NCBI RefSeq assembly: GCF_964204865.1
Contig: NC_135254.1
Coordinates: forward strand, 11,351,001 to 11,415,000
Direction of reading: 5' to 3'
Length of the DNA stretch: 64,000 nt
From: Styela clava
Lineage: Eukaryota; Chordata; Ascidiacea; Stolidobranchia; Styelidae
Below are positions 22,265-32,500 of the stretch, piece after piece (within the stretch, counting starts at the first letter, position 1; each line of letters starts with the position of its first letter). The translations under genes were made by a program, and so were the position numbers. Under the pieces are notes generated by a model. That model had not been told where the DNA came from and ran no database searches. It saw nothing but the letters and a program-made list of their open reading frames with translations.

Positions 22265-25200
22265 ATGATTTACAAGTTTTTGTTTGTTGCTGCATTTGTG
22301 GCATTGGCATCTGCATCATCATGTGATCTACCTTCAAGATTCTGGTGCGACTCTAAAAAGATTGCAAGCGAATGTGGCGTAAGTTTTTATGTTGAAATAT
22401 TCGATTGTACAATTATAACAAAGAAAATTCAACGACTTTACTCAGCCTGTATATATATAACATCTGTAGATTCAATAAAAGTAAGTCACTGAAAATTACA
22501 TTCTTTTAAAACTAAGAAATAATGATTAATTCAAATGGTTGGCGAAGAGTTTGTACCTGCTGCTATGTGTAGTTTGTTAAAAATTGACTGCGACAACTTG
22601 ATAATTTTGTTTTTCTAGGTTGAATTGCAATGTGCAGAGCGACACTGGATCGAGGATAATGACGCCCAACCTGTCATGCTTGATTTGTACTTTGAATCTC
22701 TTTGTCCAGGTAAAAACGTGACTCATGACAATCTACCATTGAGAGCCATAGTTTGTATAATACTGACACACTGGAGTTGTAGCCAAAGCCATTGTGATTT
22801 CAAACCAGCTCCCTAGCCCTGCTTTTTAATATTTAGGTACGATTTGATTATCATATTGTTCATCACACATATAGAAAAGATAGACATGAAGAAATTCTGT
22901 GTTGTATATTTATGCAAAACGGACTTTGTTAAATTGAAATAACTGAATAATTTATTTTATATTGTTGCAAAACAATGTTACTACATACTAGGTTGCCGTC
23001 AGTTCATCACAAAAATGCTGTACCCTACTTGGAAACAATTTCTTGATACAAAGATACTTAAAATACAACTGTACTCTTACGGAAACGCGAAAGTAAGTCC
23101 TATTTTCAAATGCTTTCAGATTGTAAAAGGTTTATGGTGAATATGCTTTACCCAACTTGGAAAAAATTTTCTGGAACGAATATTATGAAACTTACATCCT
23201 ATCCTTTCGGCAATGCCGATGTGAGTAGAGCATGTTGTATGACGATGTAATCCTCAAAACTTTATTCAATGATCTATTATTGTGATAGGTTAGTTTCAGA
23301 CTGCATGGCTATTTTTGTTGTATTTATGTTGTTTAAATGATCTTGTCCAGTAATTTCTCTCTAATATCTGTAATTTTGTTGTTTTTTCCTCTGGTTGTTG
23401 GTTCCTCTGGCTCTTATTTTGTTTTCCTTGCTTCTGTCCAGTCTCTCACCGATGATCAGTTTTATCTTCCATCATTCTCACTAGAAATTAATGATTGTAC
23501 AAGTAACAAACATCTCAGTGTGCTTATAGTTTAGATTGGAATGTGTTACTCTGATGTTTTTTATTAATCGAATGTTTTTCAAAATTGCGTGTATACTCGT
23601 GATTGTGTGAGATAATCATTAACATCTGTTGTTTAAAATAATTTTTAGCAAATATCCAGCAAAAACAACTTGCAAAGTATACATTACACATTGTAAATCA
23701 AATATAAAAATTTGAATTATAGTCAAATTTGATTTTTGGAATAATTGTCCGTTACTCTTGTTTTATTGTTATACATAAGTTTTGGTATCATTATTTCATA
23801 GTTAAACAATCAATGCGAGCGAGAAAATTTGCTCAAGCAAAGCAATCGCGCAAAAGTAAGACTGGAGACTGAACTACATTTTTGAGTATTCAAATGCACA
23901 CATATTAATGTTGCACACTGCCATATTGTAGCATGAATTAACCATAATTTTCATTTAATAGCCTATTTATTACAATAGTTCAATTAAATTTGTAATCCGT
24001 TAGGTTTAATATGGACTTCTATACCCATTTTATAAAAATGCAATTTCTTATTTTAGGAAATGAAAAATGCATCAACAGGTATGTGGGACTTCACTTGTCA
24101 ACATGGACCTCAAGAATGTGTTGGAAATTTAATCGAGGTTTGTAATTCAATTAAAATCACATTTAGACCATGATGCATTTAATAAAGTTAGTGTTATAAT
24201 CTGTAAAAAAATAGCATATTAAATTGCAAACAAATTGCGTAGTATAAAAGAGTGTTGTTTGTATTTTGTCACAAAACTTGCAGTCACATGATTTATCTGC
24301 AATACCAATATCTAAACAGTTTGCACAGACGCTGCATTTTAACATATCTATTTAAACAGTTTGCCAATTTTATCACTCATTTTGAGTTTCTGATTACCGT
24401 CTTCTACAAAACATAAGGTTATAACCAGTGGTGGGATTCAAATTTTTTGTCAGCCGAATTTTTCACAAACAGAACATCGACGGTAACCAGTAACGTTAAC
24501 CGGTTCGCTGATCTCATAAAATTCTGTGAAGTGGTTCTATAGAACCGGTGCGAACCGGCTGAATCCCACCACTGGTTTTTTTACAATATTGACATTAATG
24601 TTATTAGTGTATTGTAAAGATATTTTGTTTTTCACTCTTATTTTACCATATTTTATGAGAAATACCTTTTGATGTTATATAATTTTGGTAATATCATTGA
24701 ATTTTGTGATATATTTTTCAGAACTGCATTCAGAAATACACCATGAATGATCCTATGAAATATTTCCCGATATTTTACTGCATGGAATCGGCTCAGGATC
24801 CAGTTGAGGCTGCTAAAATGGTAAGAAAAAATCATTAAGATTTTTTTCCGCTAAGCAGTTCTCTCTTTAAAATTATGTAGTGTTGTTATTTGCACACTCA
24901 TAGAGTGGTTACAACTCACTGCCAAGCCCATCGTATTAGATGGAGTCAGAGATGGATTTCAAACCAGTTCTCCTGCCCTGTTCAGCCTCTCTGTGAAGAC
25001 TTATCTTTTACGCCTTGGTCCGATTATTCATAGATCTCGTAGATAACAAAACAGTTGTATATATATACTGATTTTTATTTCTATCCACTGTCCTGATGAA
25101 ATTTGTCTGTATAAACATTTGAAACATTGGCAAAATCATATTGTTTGCTCCTTACTGTTTGTGCACGCATTACTATTTTCTAATCCTTTAAGATGGATGA

Positions 25201-26481
25201 GGTCACATCTTTATAGAAAAATAAACAAATTACACTCTTTATCTTCGATATATATATTTCGAATGCCGTCACCTTTACAGTTATTAAAAGTAATTCTATG
25301 CATTCAATTTAGTGTGTAACCAAAGGTGGTTTGAAATGGTCTGATGTTGACACCTGTGCTAAGGGACCAGATGGGAATGCACTCATGCATAACAGTGCTA
25401 TGGCAACTGATAAACTGAATCCTCGTCACACATATGTTCCTTGGGTTACTATCAATGGGGTGAGTGAATTATTTTTTTATCATATATTTTAGATATTATC
25501 TGAAAATAGGATTTGAACATTTTATACTGGGGAGAGGAGAGGGATAAGACAGCTTAATCATATGACAAACCACGACTTCTCGTTCGGTTACCAGTCAATG
25601 TCGTATATTGGATTAGTTAGCAAGTTATTTTTTTCAGGGCATTGGACATGGACAGAAGGTGGAGTAAGCTGTAACCAACCAGAACTGCTCCACCCTACAA
25701 TGGTAGGGAGTAATCCACTCTCACATAAATATCCTCCACAGGATTCAAATCTGCGAGCCCACGCAGGGTGAGCGTACTCCTAATGCTTAGCACAATGCGC
25801 CACACAGCAGAGCCAAAGTTTGACACTCAGATGGAAGCTGGAGAGCCCAACAGAAACAGGGCTCCAGAGCTGGAGCTGTTTTGTTCTCAAACCAGCTCTT
25901 GATGCGTAAGACAAGTAGTGCCTGGCAATGTCATTAGCAAATAGTGGCTCCATTGCTGGAGCATCTCTCCTATCTGTTGCATTAATATATTGCTACAATG
26001 CACAAAATGTGTAGCTAGGATATTGACTCTAATATCTCTCATCCATACAAGTTAAACATTTGCAGAATTCACAATTCATGAAAGATACCTAATTCATGGG
26101 GTTGAATTGAAAAAGTATTTTTTTTCAGCAACATACTGAATCAATGCAAGAGGAGGCTCAGGAAAATCTCCCAAAGCTTCTGTGTGACACCTACAAGGTT
26201 AACAGATTTTTTCAATATTATTGTTGCTTGTGTTTTATATTCATGAAATGAATGTTTGAATTTTTTGTCAAATTTGCTAGAACTTGTTCACCACAGAGGG
26301 TGTCGGTCAGTCATCTGTTGGGCATTCTCTTATTTGTTTATCATATTTTACGACATAATCTTGGGAGGATACAATATATATTGTTATACATTTCACTTGC
26401 ACATTTCAGGGAATGAAGCCCAAGCAGTGCGCGGAGTACATGGAGCCACAACCACTGCTCGTGACTTACAGGGATGATTAA
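22265..26481 (+). CDS. IFI30: GILT-type lysosomal thiol reductase, 8 exons with an alternative exon pair
   Basis: GILT reduces protein disulfides in endosomes and lysosomes. Exons: 22265-22378, 22619-22709, then either 22992-23092 or 23120-23220, 24057-24137, 24722-24820, 25313-25459, 26129-26197, 26410-26481. Either version gives 774 nt, 257 aa plus stop, in phase throughout. Features: signal peptide MIYKFLFVAAFVALASASS; LYFESLCPGC active site (CPDC with the second exon); the diagnostic CQHGxxECxxNxxxxC signature complete as CQHGPQECVGNLIENC across the exon 24057/24722 junction; and YVPWVTING, matching the vertebrate YVPWVTVNG. N-glycosylation is possible at NAS in exon 24057. Introns contain a hAT MITE and SINE-like copies. 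ATTAAA overlaps the stop and AATAAA occurs at 27022 and 27035. In vertebrates GILT serves antigen processing; here innate or digestive proteolysis is more likely. The symbol is by family; invertebrates often have several GILT paralogues. Confidence 0.95.
22735..22820 (+). repeat. Short SINE-like fragment in GILT intron
   Basis: TTTCAAACCAGCTCCCTAGC-CCTG near 22798 matches TTTCAAACCAGTTCTCCTGC-CCTG near 24957 (fragment about 24890-25015), each preceded by CACTGGAGTTG- or CTCATAGAGTGG-type sequence. Probably the same degenerate SINE family. Confidence 0.45.
22992..23092 (+). other. GILT alternative exon 3a (CPGC version)
   Basis: 101 nt, entered in phase 1 after ACTAG and left in phase 0 at GTAAGT. 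With the last base of exon 2 it encodes GCRQF, MLYPTWKQF and YSYGNAK. It supplies the second active-site cysteine (C-P-G-C). Confidence 0.9.
23120..23220 (+). other. GILT alternative exon 3b (CPDC version)
   Basis: 101 nt, entered in phase 1 after CTTTCAG and left in phase 0 at GTGAGT. It encodes DCKRF, MLYPTWKKF and YPFGNAD. 17 of 33 residues after the first match exon 3a, including Cys, MLYPTWK and GNA. It is only 27 nt from exon 3a, too close for splicing between them. Confidence 0.88.
24426..24574. mobile_element. Small hAT-type MITE in GILT intron
   Basis: Left end CAGTGGTGGGATTCA and right end TGAATCCCACCACTG are perfect inverted repeats of 15 bp, the CAGTGGNGG type typical of hAT elements. 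It is 149 bp long, non-coding, and without a convincing 8-bp flank duplication. It also contains GAACCGG/CCGGTTCG palindromic pieces. Confidence 0.8.
25528..25800 (+). repeat. SINE-like repeat in GILT intron
   Basis: Contains GGATAAGACAGCTTAATCAT, ACTTCTCGTTCGGTTACCAG, TTGGATTAGTTAGCAAG and a B-box-like GGATTCAAATCTGCG. It is a full-length but diverged member of the family seen at 31355-31760. The open frame over it is not a gene. Confidence 0.65.
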
Positions 26482-28337
26482 AATTCATGTTTTCATATTG
26501 CTATGAATCATTCCTAATAATTCATTCTTCCACTTTTGATTATATTTTGATTTGCATTTTCCTGCCCTTGACATTATATTGGACAATCCCCTTTTCATGA
26601 AGCATTATTAATGGCTTGGTCTATCAATATTTTCCAGCAGTAGCAAAGTTTCAAAAACCCTGAACATTAGTTCATTCTAGTAAATTTCAGTCTTTATTAT
26701 TATAGCCTATTCAAGCTATGCATGAGCTATTCACCATCTGTATAATTTTGCCTATAGTTTGTAGCTCAATAATTCCTGTAAGTTCCTTGATGTTTTCGTT
26801 TTGTATTTGCTGATCTTTGTTCCTTTGTGCAATACTTCAGTGTTACTTTACAGTTGTCTACTGTTATTTCTCTTTTGCTCACATGTTATGCAGTCTGGAA
26901 TATCCATGTCTATCAATCGAGCTTGTAGAAATATGCCAATGTGCAGCCAGTCTAAGTGAGCAGTGTCAAATTGATTATTTTTTGTGATTTTCATTACTTG
27001 ATTCTGAATATCATTGAAACGAATAAAAATGCATAATAAAGAAAATGTTCTCTGATTCAGGAAAGGGTGTAATGTTACTAGAAGCGGCAATGCGGCATTA
27101 AAAAAATTCTGCCAAGAGGCATTAGCGTGAACCTACAGTAATGATAATATTTGGTCTCTCACATGCTTATTGAGCATGCAACAGATTATTGAGAGGCTAT
27201 ACCCGATAAAGCTCCTCTCCTGATGGGATTTTACATCTCATGCATGATGCATTTAATAATATTCATTAGTTGCATCCAGGTCACAAGACATAAAAAAAAA
27301 TAGTATAAATATGCTCCATATACATTATACACTTACCATTGGCACTCTGAGTAGGACGTCGCCAAACATTGATTACTGCATTCAGTTGTTCCACTCTAGT
27401 CCCAAACCTTCATTAACATACCAATCAATGGTGTGAAACGCTCAAATCTAGAACTAAATCTGGCTTAACTTTCTCCACCGAAGACTACGGCTAACTAAAT
27501 GATCTAAATAGTTACCGGTAGTCTGTTATATCCAGCATCGCAGGGCAGTTTGTATGATTGGCTCGGCGGTATGCCGCATCGTGCTGTGCATTAGGAAAAC
27601 ACTCGTCAATGCACCTCAGATCACCATGTGTGGGGAGTTAATTATGAACGAGATGATCGCTGGACTTCTCGCCGTTGTATGTGTGATTTATGCAACTGCT
27701 GGTCTGTTACAGCCACACATCTGAAACAAACAGCTGTTCGCCATATGATTAGCAGTTCTTATGATAAAATCTTTCCAATTTTGATTTGAAATCCTCTTTT
27801 CAGTCGATAAATATGACATTGGCCATATGGTCAGTAATACAATCAATTTGATTTCTTGCTGAACATGCTTGTCTGACGAAGTGTGACCATGGCTAGACAA
27901 AACATTGCAGAAATACATTCGTGTTAGTGTACAGAAGGCAGCATTATTCTTGCTTCAGGATCCTCTCATTATACGCATACGAATTGACTTGCATAGAGTA
28001 AGATATGGCAGCTAGTCTCACGTAACCCCAACTGGTAGAAAAAACACTGACTCAATAAATCTTTCCTTGATTGGAAGCGAAGATTGATCTTATTTTTATA
28101 CCTTTACTTCACTCTTATTAAGCCTTGTCTGAAAATTGGAAAAATCTGGACATAATTTGCACAACATAGGAATGCTTTTAAAAGAATATATCACACATTA
28201 AAATCTTTTGAATGTTTACATCTACGTAAATAGTTTAAAAAGTTTTGGAGAAGAATATTGATTTGCTACAAGTAAATAAAATGAGCAAAAATAAAATTTA
28301 CAAAGAAAATAATTCAACAGGTTTAGTACGAATATTG
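26482..28337. other. Region between GILT and DUSP11 3' ends
   Basis: No gene. The left part is probably GILT 3' UTR. 27545-27640 (CGGCGGTATGCCGCATCGTG) and 27690-27760 (inverted, GTTCGCCATATGATTAGC) are fragments of the SINE-like family. The two genes are convergent. Confidence 0.5.
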
Positions 28338-30022
28338 TCAATAATACCACCTGTCCGACCTTGATTTGTAAGTATATTTAGCGCCACGATTCGGTGGAGA
28401 ATAAGGTTTACTATGATGTCCTTGCCTCTCATAGTTTGGATTTTGCCATCTGTATGGATTAGGCTGATAAATGGGTTGGCCATAGCGATCATGTGGATTA
28501 TGATAATAATTATAACCATGGAATCCTTCTTGACCAGTAGATTGAGAATTAAAGTGTTGTCGACCATAGGGACGCTGCTGGTACTCGTAATCATAAGAGT
28601 TTGCCAGGTGGAGTGGGTCATACCACTGCTGCCTTAACCCTGTTGAACTGTTATCATAAAACCCAGAATCTGTTTGATAATCATCATGATAAAATCTGTC
28701 TCTTGGATGTAAATTATCTCCATAGGAGTTTCCCTGCTGTGAATGTTTATTTTCTGATGACCGAGATGTCTCATTCTTCTGTGCTACATCGCTGGACGTG
28801 CCAAGCAGATCATCCAAGTATACTTGTCTTTCTATCTTGTAACCCCTTGCTTTTTCAAAAGCTTCGATTGCATCTTCTGGCTTGAAATTTTTTCTGTTTA
28901 CCAAATGTCTGTAATAAAGATATTTCAACAATGTTATAGACTGGGAACATAAATAAAGGATTGCTGGATAGGAGTAGTCATTAGACCCTAGATCTTAGAG
29001 ATATGGATTTTATTCTTCATTTCTGAACAATCAAAATATAACCTTAACTTCCTGAATTTTGCTCGGCCACATGGCGATCATGCTTAGCGTTGAGAATACA
29101 CTCACCACTGCACGTAGGTTTGAACGGGCATAATTATACTGTAGGGTGGCTTGCATAACCGCTGGTTGATTACAGCTTCCTTCACCATCAAGTCAATGCA
29201 TCTGCAACAAATAACTGGTCAACTAATTCGGACATGTAGCCAGACGAGAGGCTGTGGTTCGCCATATGATGAAGTTGTCTAATCTGATTTCATCTCTCCT
29301 GGATAAATATGTAAATTCTATCCTAATATGACATAAATCAAAAAATAAGTTTACCGAAATACAGTATCATTAATCTCAGATATCTGAAACTTGAAAAACT
29401 ATCTAAAAATTATATTTACTTCCTGAATTTGGTACAAATCACCTTCTTAAAAAAGGAGACATTTTTTTGCAAAAATTAGTTTACAAAACTAGAATATAAC
29501 AGCTGTCATCTATGTGAATTTCGAACATATAAGTGAATGCCATGTTAGAATACAGTAATGAAATATATTATTATTGATACTTAAGAAATCTACTTACCTG
29601 CAGATCATATACCCAGTTCTATTCAATCCATGAGTGCAATGAACTGCGATCAACTTGTCATTATCCTGATTTTCATCTTCAAATTTAACAACAACATCAG
29701 AAAATGAGTCCAATACTTCTGATTGCGGTATTACTCTCCCAGGAACAAATATTTTTTTATATTGCACATTTTTTTCTTCAAATTCCTTTGGATCATAATA
29801 CTTTGTAGTAAAGCTCAAGTCTATGACAAGTCCTAAATTATGACCTTTTGATTTCGCCATTTCTAACGCAGTATCACAACCAAACTTTTCGTTCTCACTG
29901 ATGTTTCTTGACAAATGGGGTTTGAGAGGAACTTTCATACAAATGAAACGGGTACCAGGAATTCTTTCCCCCATTGGTGAGTAATCCATCCATCTATCTG
30001 GAGGGCCATTCTTAGGTGCCAT
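28338..30022 (-). CDS. DUSP11: DUSP11, RNA 5'-triphosphatase / RNP-interacting phosphatase
   Basis: DUSP11 (PIR1) removes gamma and beta phosphates from 5'-triphosphate RNAs in the nucleus; it is a cysteine phosphatase related to the metazoan capping-enzyme triphosphatase. Two exons, 30022-29598 and 28908-28338, total 996 nt (331 aa plus stop); the junction splits an Arg codon AG|A. The N-terminal catalytic domain contains DRWMDYSPMGERIPGTRFI, LGLVIDLSFTTKYY, and the P-loop HCTHGLNRTGY with Cys129 and Arg135. After it comes PEDAIEAFEKARGYKIERQVY, matching the human sequence. The tail from about residue 200 is rich in Tyr, Gln, His, Asn, Gly and Arg (YDYEYQQRPYGR, HNPHDRYGQPIYQ) and likely disordered. 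The start is the ATG at 30022; a longer N-terminus in another exon cannot be excluded. PIN4 lies 500 bp upstream on the same strand. Confidence 0.95.
29045..29345 (-). repeat. SINE-like repeat in DUSP11 intron
   Basis: Reverse-orientation family member with ACCATCAAGTCAATGCATCT, CAACTAATTCGGACATG, CCAGACGAGAGGCTGTGG and GTTCGCCATATGATGAAG, ending GATAAATATGTAAATTCT. Confidence 0.65.
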
Positions 30023-30521
30023 AATAATATTGACTCCAAAGAATTATATTGTTAAAAATCAGAATCAGCTTTTTAGGTATTATAAAATGTACTATTTTAG
30101 CTGTTATAAAACACCAATAAAAATTTAGAAGGCCTATGATATAGTAATTCAGCATTTGATAAAAAAGCAGCGAACCAATGTATATCAATAGAAATAACAA
30201 TAAACATTTGTAATCTTTAGATACTTATGTTATAATTCAGCTACTAAATCACTGATAGACCATTATCGAAGTCCAAGAATATTAACCTGAATTGAGTAAA
30301 TTTATACAGTTTGAAAGATATTATAAGATAACACTCTCTATAATGAAAGTCACACATGTTTTTCAAAACAACTTCATAATAAAGTGCTACTTCCATAACT
30401 AAACCAATAAACAAAACTGAGCATGGCAACAATTCTTTTACAGTTTTACGATGCAGAGATGGTTAAGGCCATGATTGTAATTTCCATATTTCATTGCATT
30501 TTTTTTGTGTTGAAAACATTT

Positions 30522-30908
30522 TCATTTCTTTCCCTCAACCATTATAATATGATATCCAAACTTAGTTTTAACTGGAGGATCGGTGTAGACAGCATTTCCC
30601 AATGAACTGACTTGTAAAGCAAAAGCAGCTTCTTGAAATGGTCCAACCATTGACCCTCTTGTCATCCATCCTAAGTCACCTCCAGAACGTGCTTTATCTT
30701 CACTCATTTGAGCAGCAACTTCATTAAATTTACTTCCCGCTTTCAACTTTTCCATTGCTTCCATTATTTTTGAATGTTTTTCACAAAGGATGTGTCTCAC
30801 TTTTACTGCATTTCCTCCTTTCTTTTCTTTCCCCCCACCGCCTTCTGATTTATCTTTCTCTTTGTTAGCACCTTTGCCCTTCGCAGCTCCTCCGCCCTTT
30901 TTTGGCAT
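30522..30908 (-). CDS. PIN4: PIN4, parvulin-type peptidyl-prolyl isomerase (Par14)
   Basis: Small nuclear and nucleolar prolyl cis-trans isomerase of the parvulin family; vertebrate Par14 associates with pre-ribosomes and chromatin. The 128-aa protein has a basic Gly/Lys-rich N-terminus (residues 1-32, [18 protein letters not shown]) for nucleic-acid contact. The rotamase domain runs from about 33 to 128: [58 protein letters not shown], and [14 protein letters not shown]. It lacks a WW domain, as expected for this subfamily as opposed to Pin1. The gene is intronless here. The ATG at 30908 gives the family's MP-K start. DUSP11 follows 500 bp downstream on the same strand, so joint transcription is possible but unproven. 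Confidence 0.97.
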   Translation of the reverse strand: MPKKGGGAAKGKGANKEKDKSEGGGGKEKKGGNAVKVRHILCEKHSKIMEAMEKLKAGSKFNEVAAQMSEDKARSGGDLGWMTRGSMVGPFQEAAFALQVSSLGNAVYTDPPVKTKFGYHIIMVEGKK

Positions 30909-32500
30909 TTTACTAATTTCTGAATTTTGTTTTGAAATTGTAACAAAGTCTGGAAGTAGTTACCCTATGTATGTATGTTTATGAATGAATTAAATACAAT
31001 TGGATTGTATACAGTCTCAAGTTCGTAACAATTAAATCAATACCGGTAATACTACATTCATATACCGTGCAGTACATTGATTACAACAATTACAGAAATA
31101 TGGTACAGGTACTGCGGTATGAACGCAGTCAATTCAGCAACTGTAAGAGTTCCTCAAATTACGGAATTACCGGAACGGAACGGAAGAATTCTCGCGTAAA
31201 CGTAAGTCTACCGGAACTGATTTGTAGTTATCTTGAAAAATGTATTTTATACACTTCTTTCCTATTTGCAGTGAAATTAACGAGCATGTGGGAGGGGGAC
31301 AGTGGCGAAAATAACGTTTTAGTGTTACGCCACCTAGCGAGTGGGAATCCTGCTTAATAGGATAGGATGTACATGTTTATCCCGGGGGAGAGAAAAGCCG
31401 ATAAGACGGCTTAATCATATGGCGAACAACGGCCTCTCGTCCGGTTAACAGTCCAGGTCAGGTATGGGATTAGTTAGCCAGTCATTTGTTTTCGGAAGCA
31501 TGGACTTGATGGTGGAGGAAGCCGTCTCAAACGAGTGTTTGGGACGTAAATCTGTAAATATTTGTATAAGAGTTGTTGAAATATGGCACATTGCAAATTT
31601 ACAAGTAAGAAACACTTTCATTTTTCCATTGCTCTCTTTCTTCGTGAAGATGCAAATAGCCGATAGTCAACTTATCGAAATCGGCGGTGTGGCGCATCGT
31701 GCTAAGCGTTAAGAATACACTCGCCGCCTTATCTCCAATTATCCTGCGTTGGATTACGTGAATTACGTGCACGGAATTCAAATTTCATCATCCATATCTG
31801 GTACTCTAAAATGCCTCTTTTGGTATATTCATTTTCATGTTATTGACTTACTTTATTAATGATGTATTTCAATGTAGATCGCTGAACTCTCCATTTCTCG
31901 GAAGCTCTTTCTATAGTTTGCTACCATACCATGTTGGAAGCATTGGAACGGATGCAATGATTTTAAATTGAACTAATCGAAAACGAAAAATAACCCGATA
32001 CCCCAATCCATGTTTGTGCATAGACTGTTATGAAACACTCAATCTATTTACAGCTTGTTTTTTAGTAACAATTTTTGTCACTGTGTTATTTTTGCAATGA
32101 AATTGAACCTGAACCATTTTACGTCAACGAGTGTTTTTTATTCGATATTTTTGTAGGAAAAGCATTGTTGTGATACACATACCATAGCCATGCATTCCAT
32201 CCTATCAAAGTGTATTTATTGAAGTGTAGATTCAGATTCAGATAATTTATTTTTATCATGCAAGAATCAATGCTAACACAACACAAAAGTGTATAACGAA
32301 ATTGGAAAAAAATGAAATATACACGTAAGAAATAATGTCCGAGATTCATTGCAATCGATAAGGGGTCGCGAAGGACTGTAACAGTCTTCGAGTCAGCGAC
32401 ACCTGTTGGCTGTGTATTTATTAATTAGGACCCACCGAGTGTTTATGTTACACAAGTTTGACGCCCGAACGATACCCGTTCGTGTTTTTGTCTTTTTTAT
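30909..32500. other. PIN4 upstream region and repeats
   Basis: No gene. It contains the PIN4 promoter region, in which I see no clear core motif, and the SINE-like copy at 31355-31760. Short open frames here are not supported. Confidence 0.5.
31355..31760 (+). repeat. SINE-like repeat with internal insertion
   Basis: Starts GGATAGGATGTACATGTTTA, then GCCGATAAGACGGCTTAATC, CTCTCGTCCGGTTAACAG, GGATTAGTTAGCCAGTC and GAAGCATGGACTTGATGGTG. About 140 bp of unrelated sequence (near 31530-31670) separates this from the tRNA-like end GTGGCGCATCGTGCTAAGCG. Confidence 0.65.

Noticed and set aside
25736..25760. tRNA-like B box
   Set aside because: Part of a degenerate SINE-like repeat; no cloverleaf could be drawn, so not a tRNA gene.
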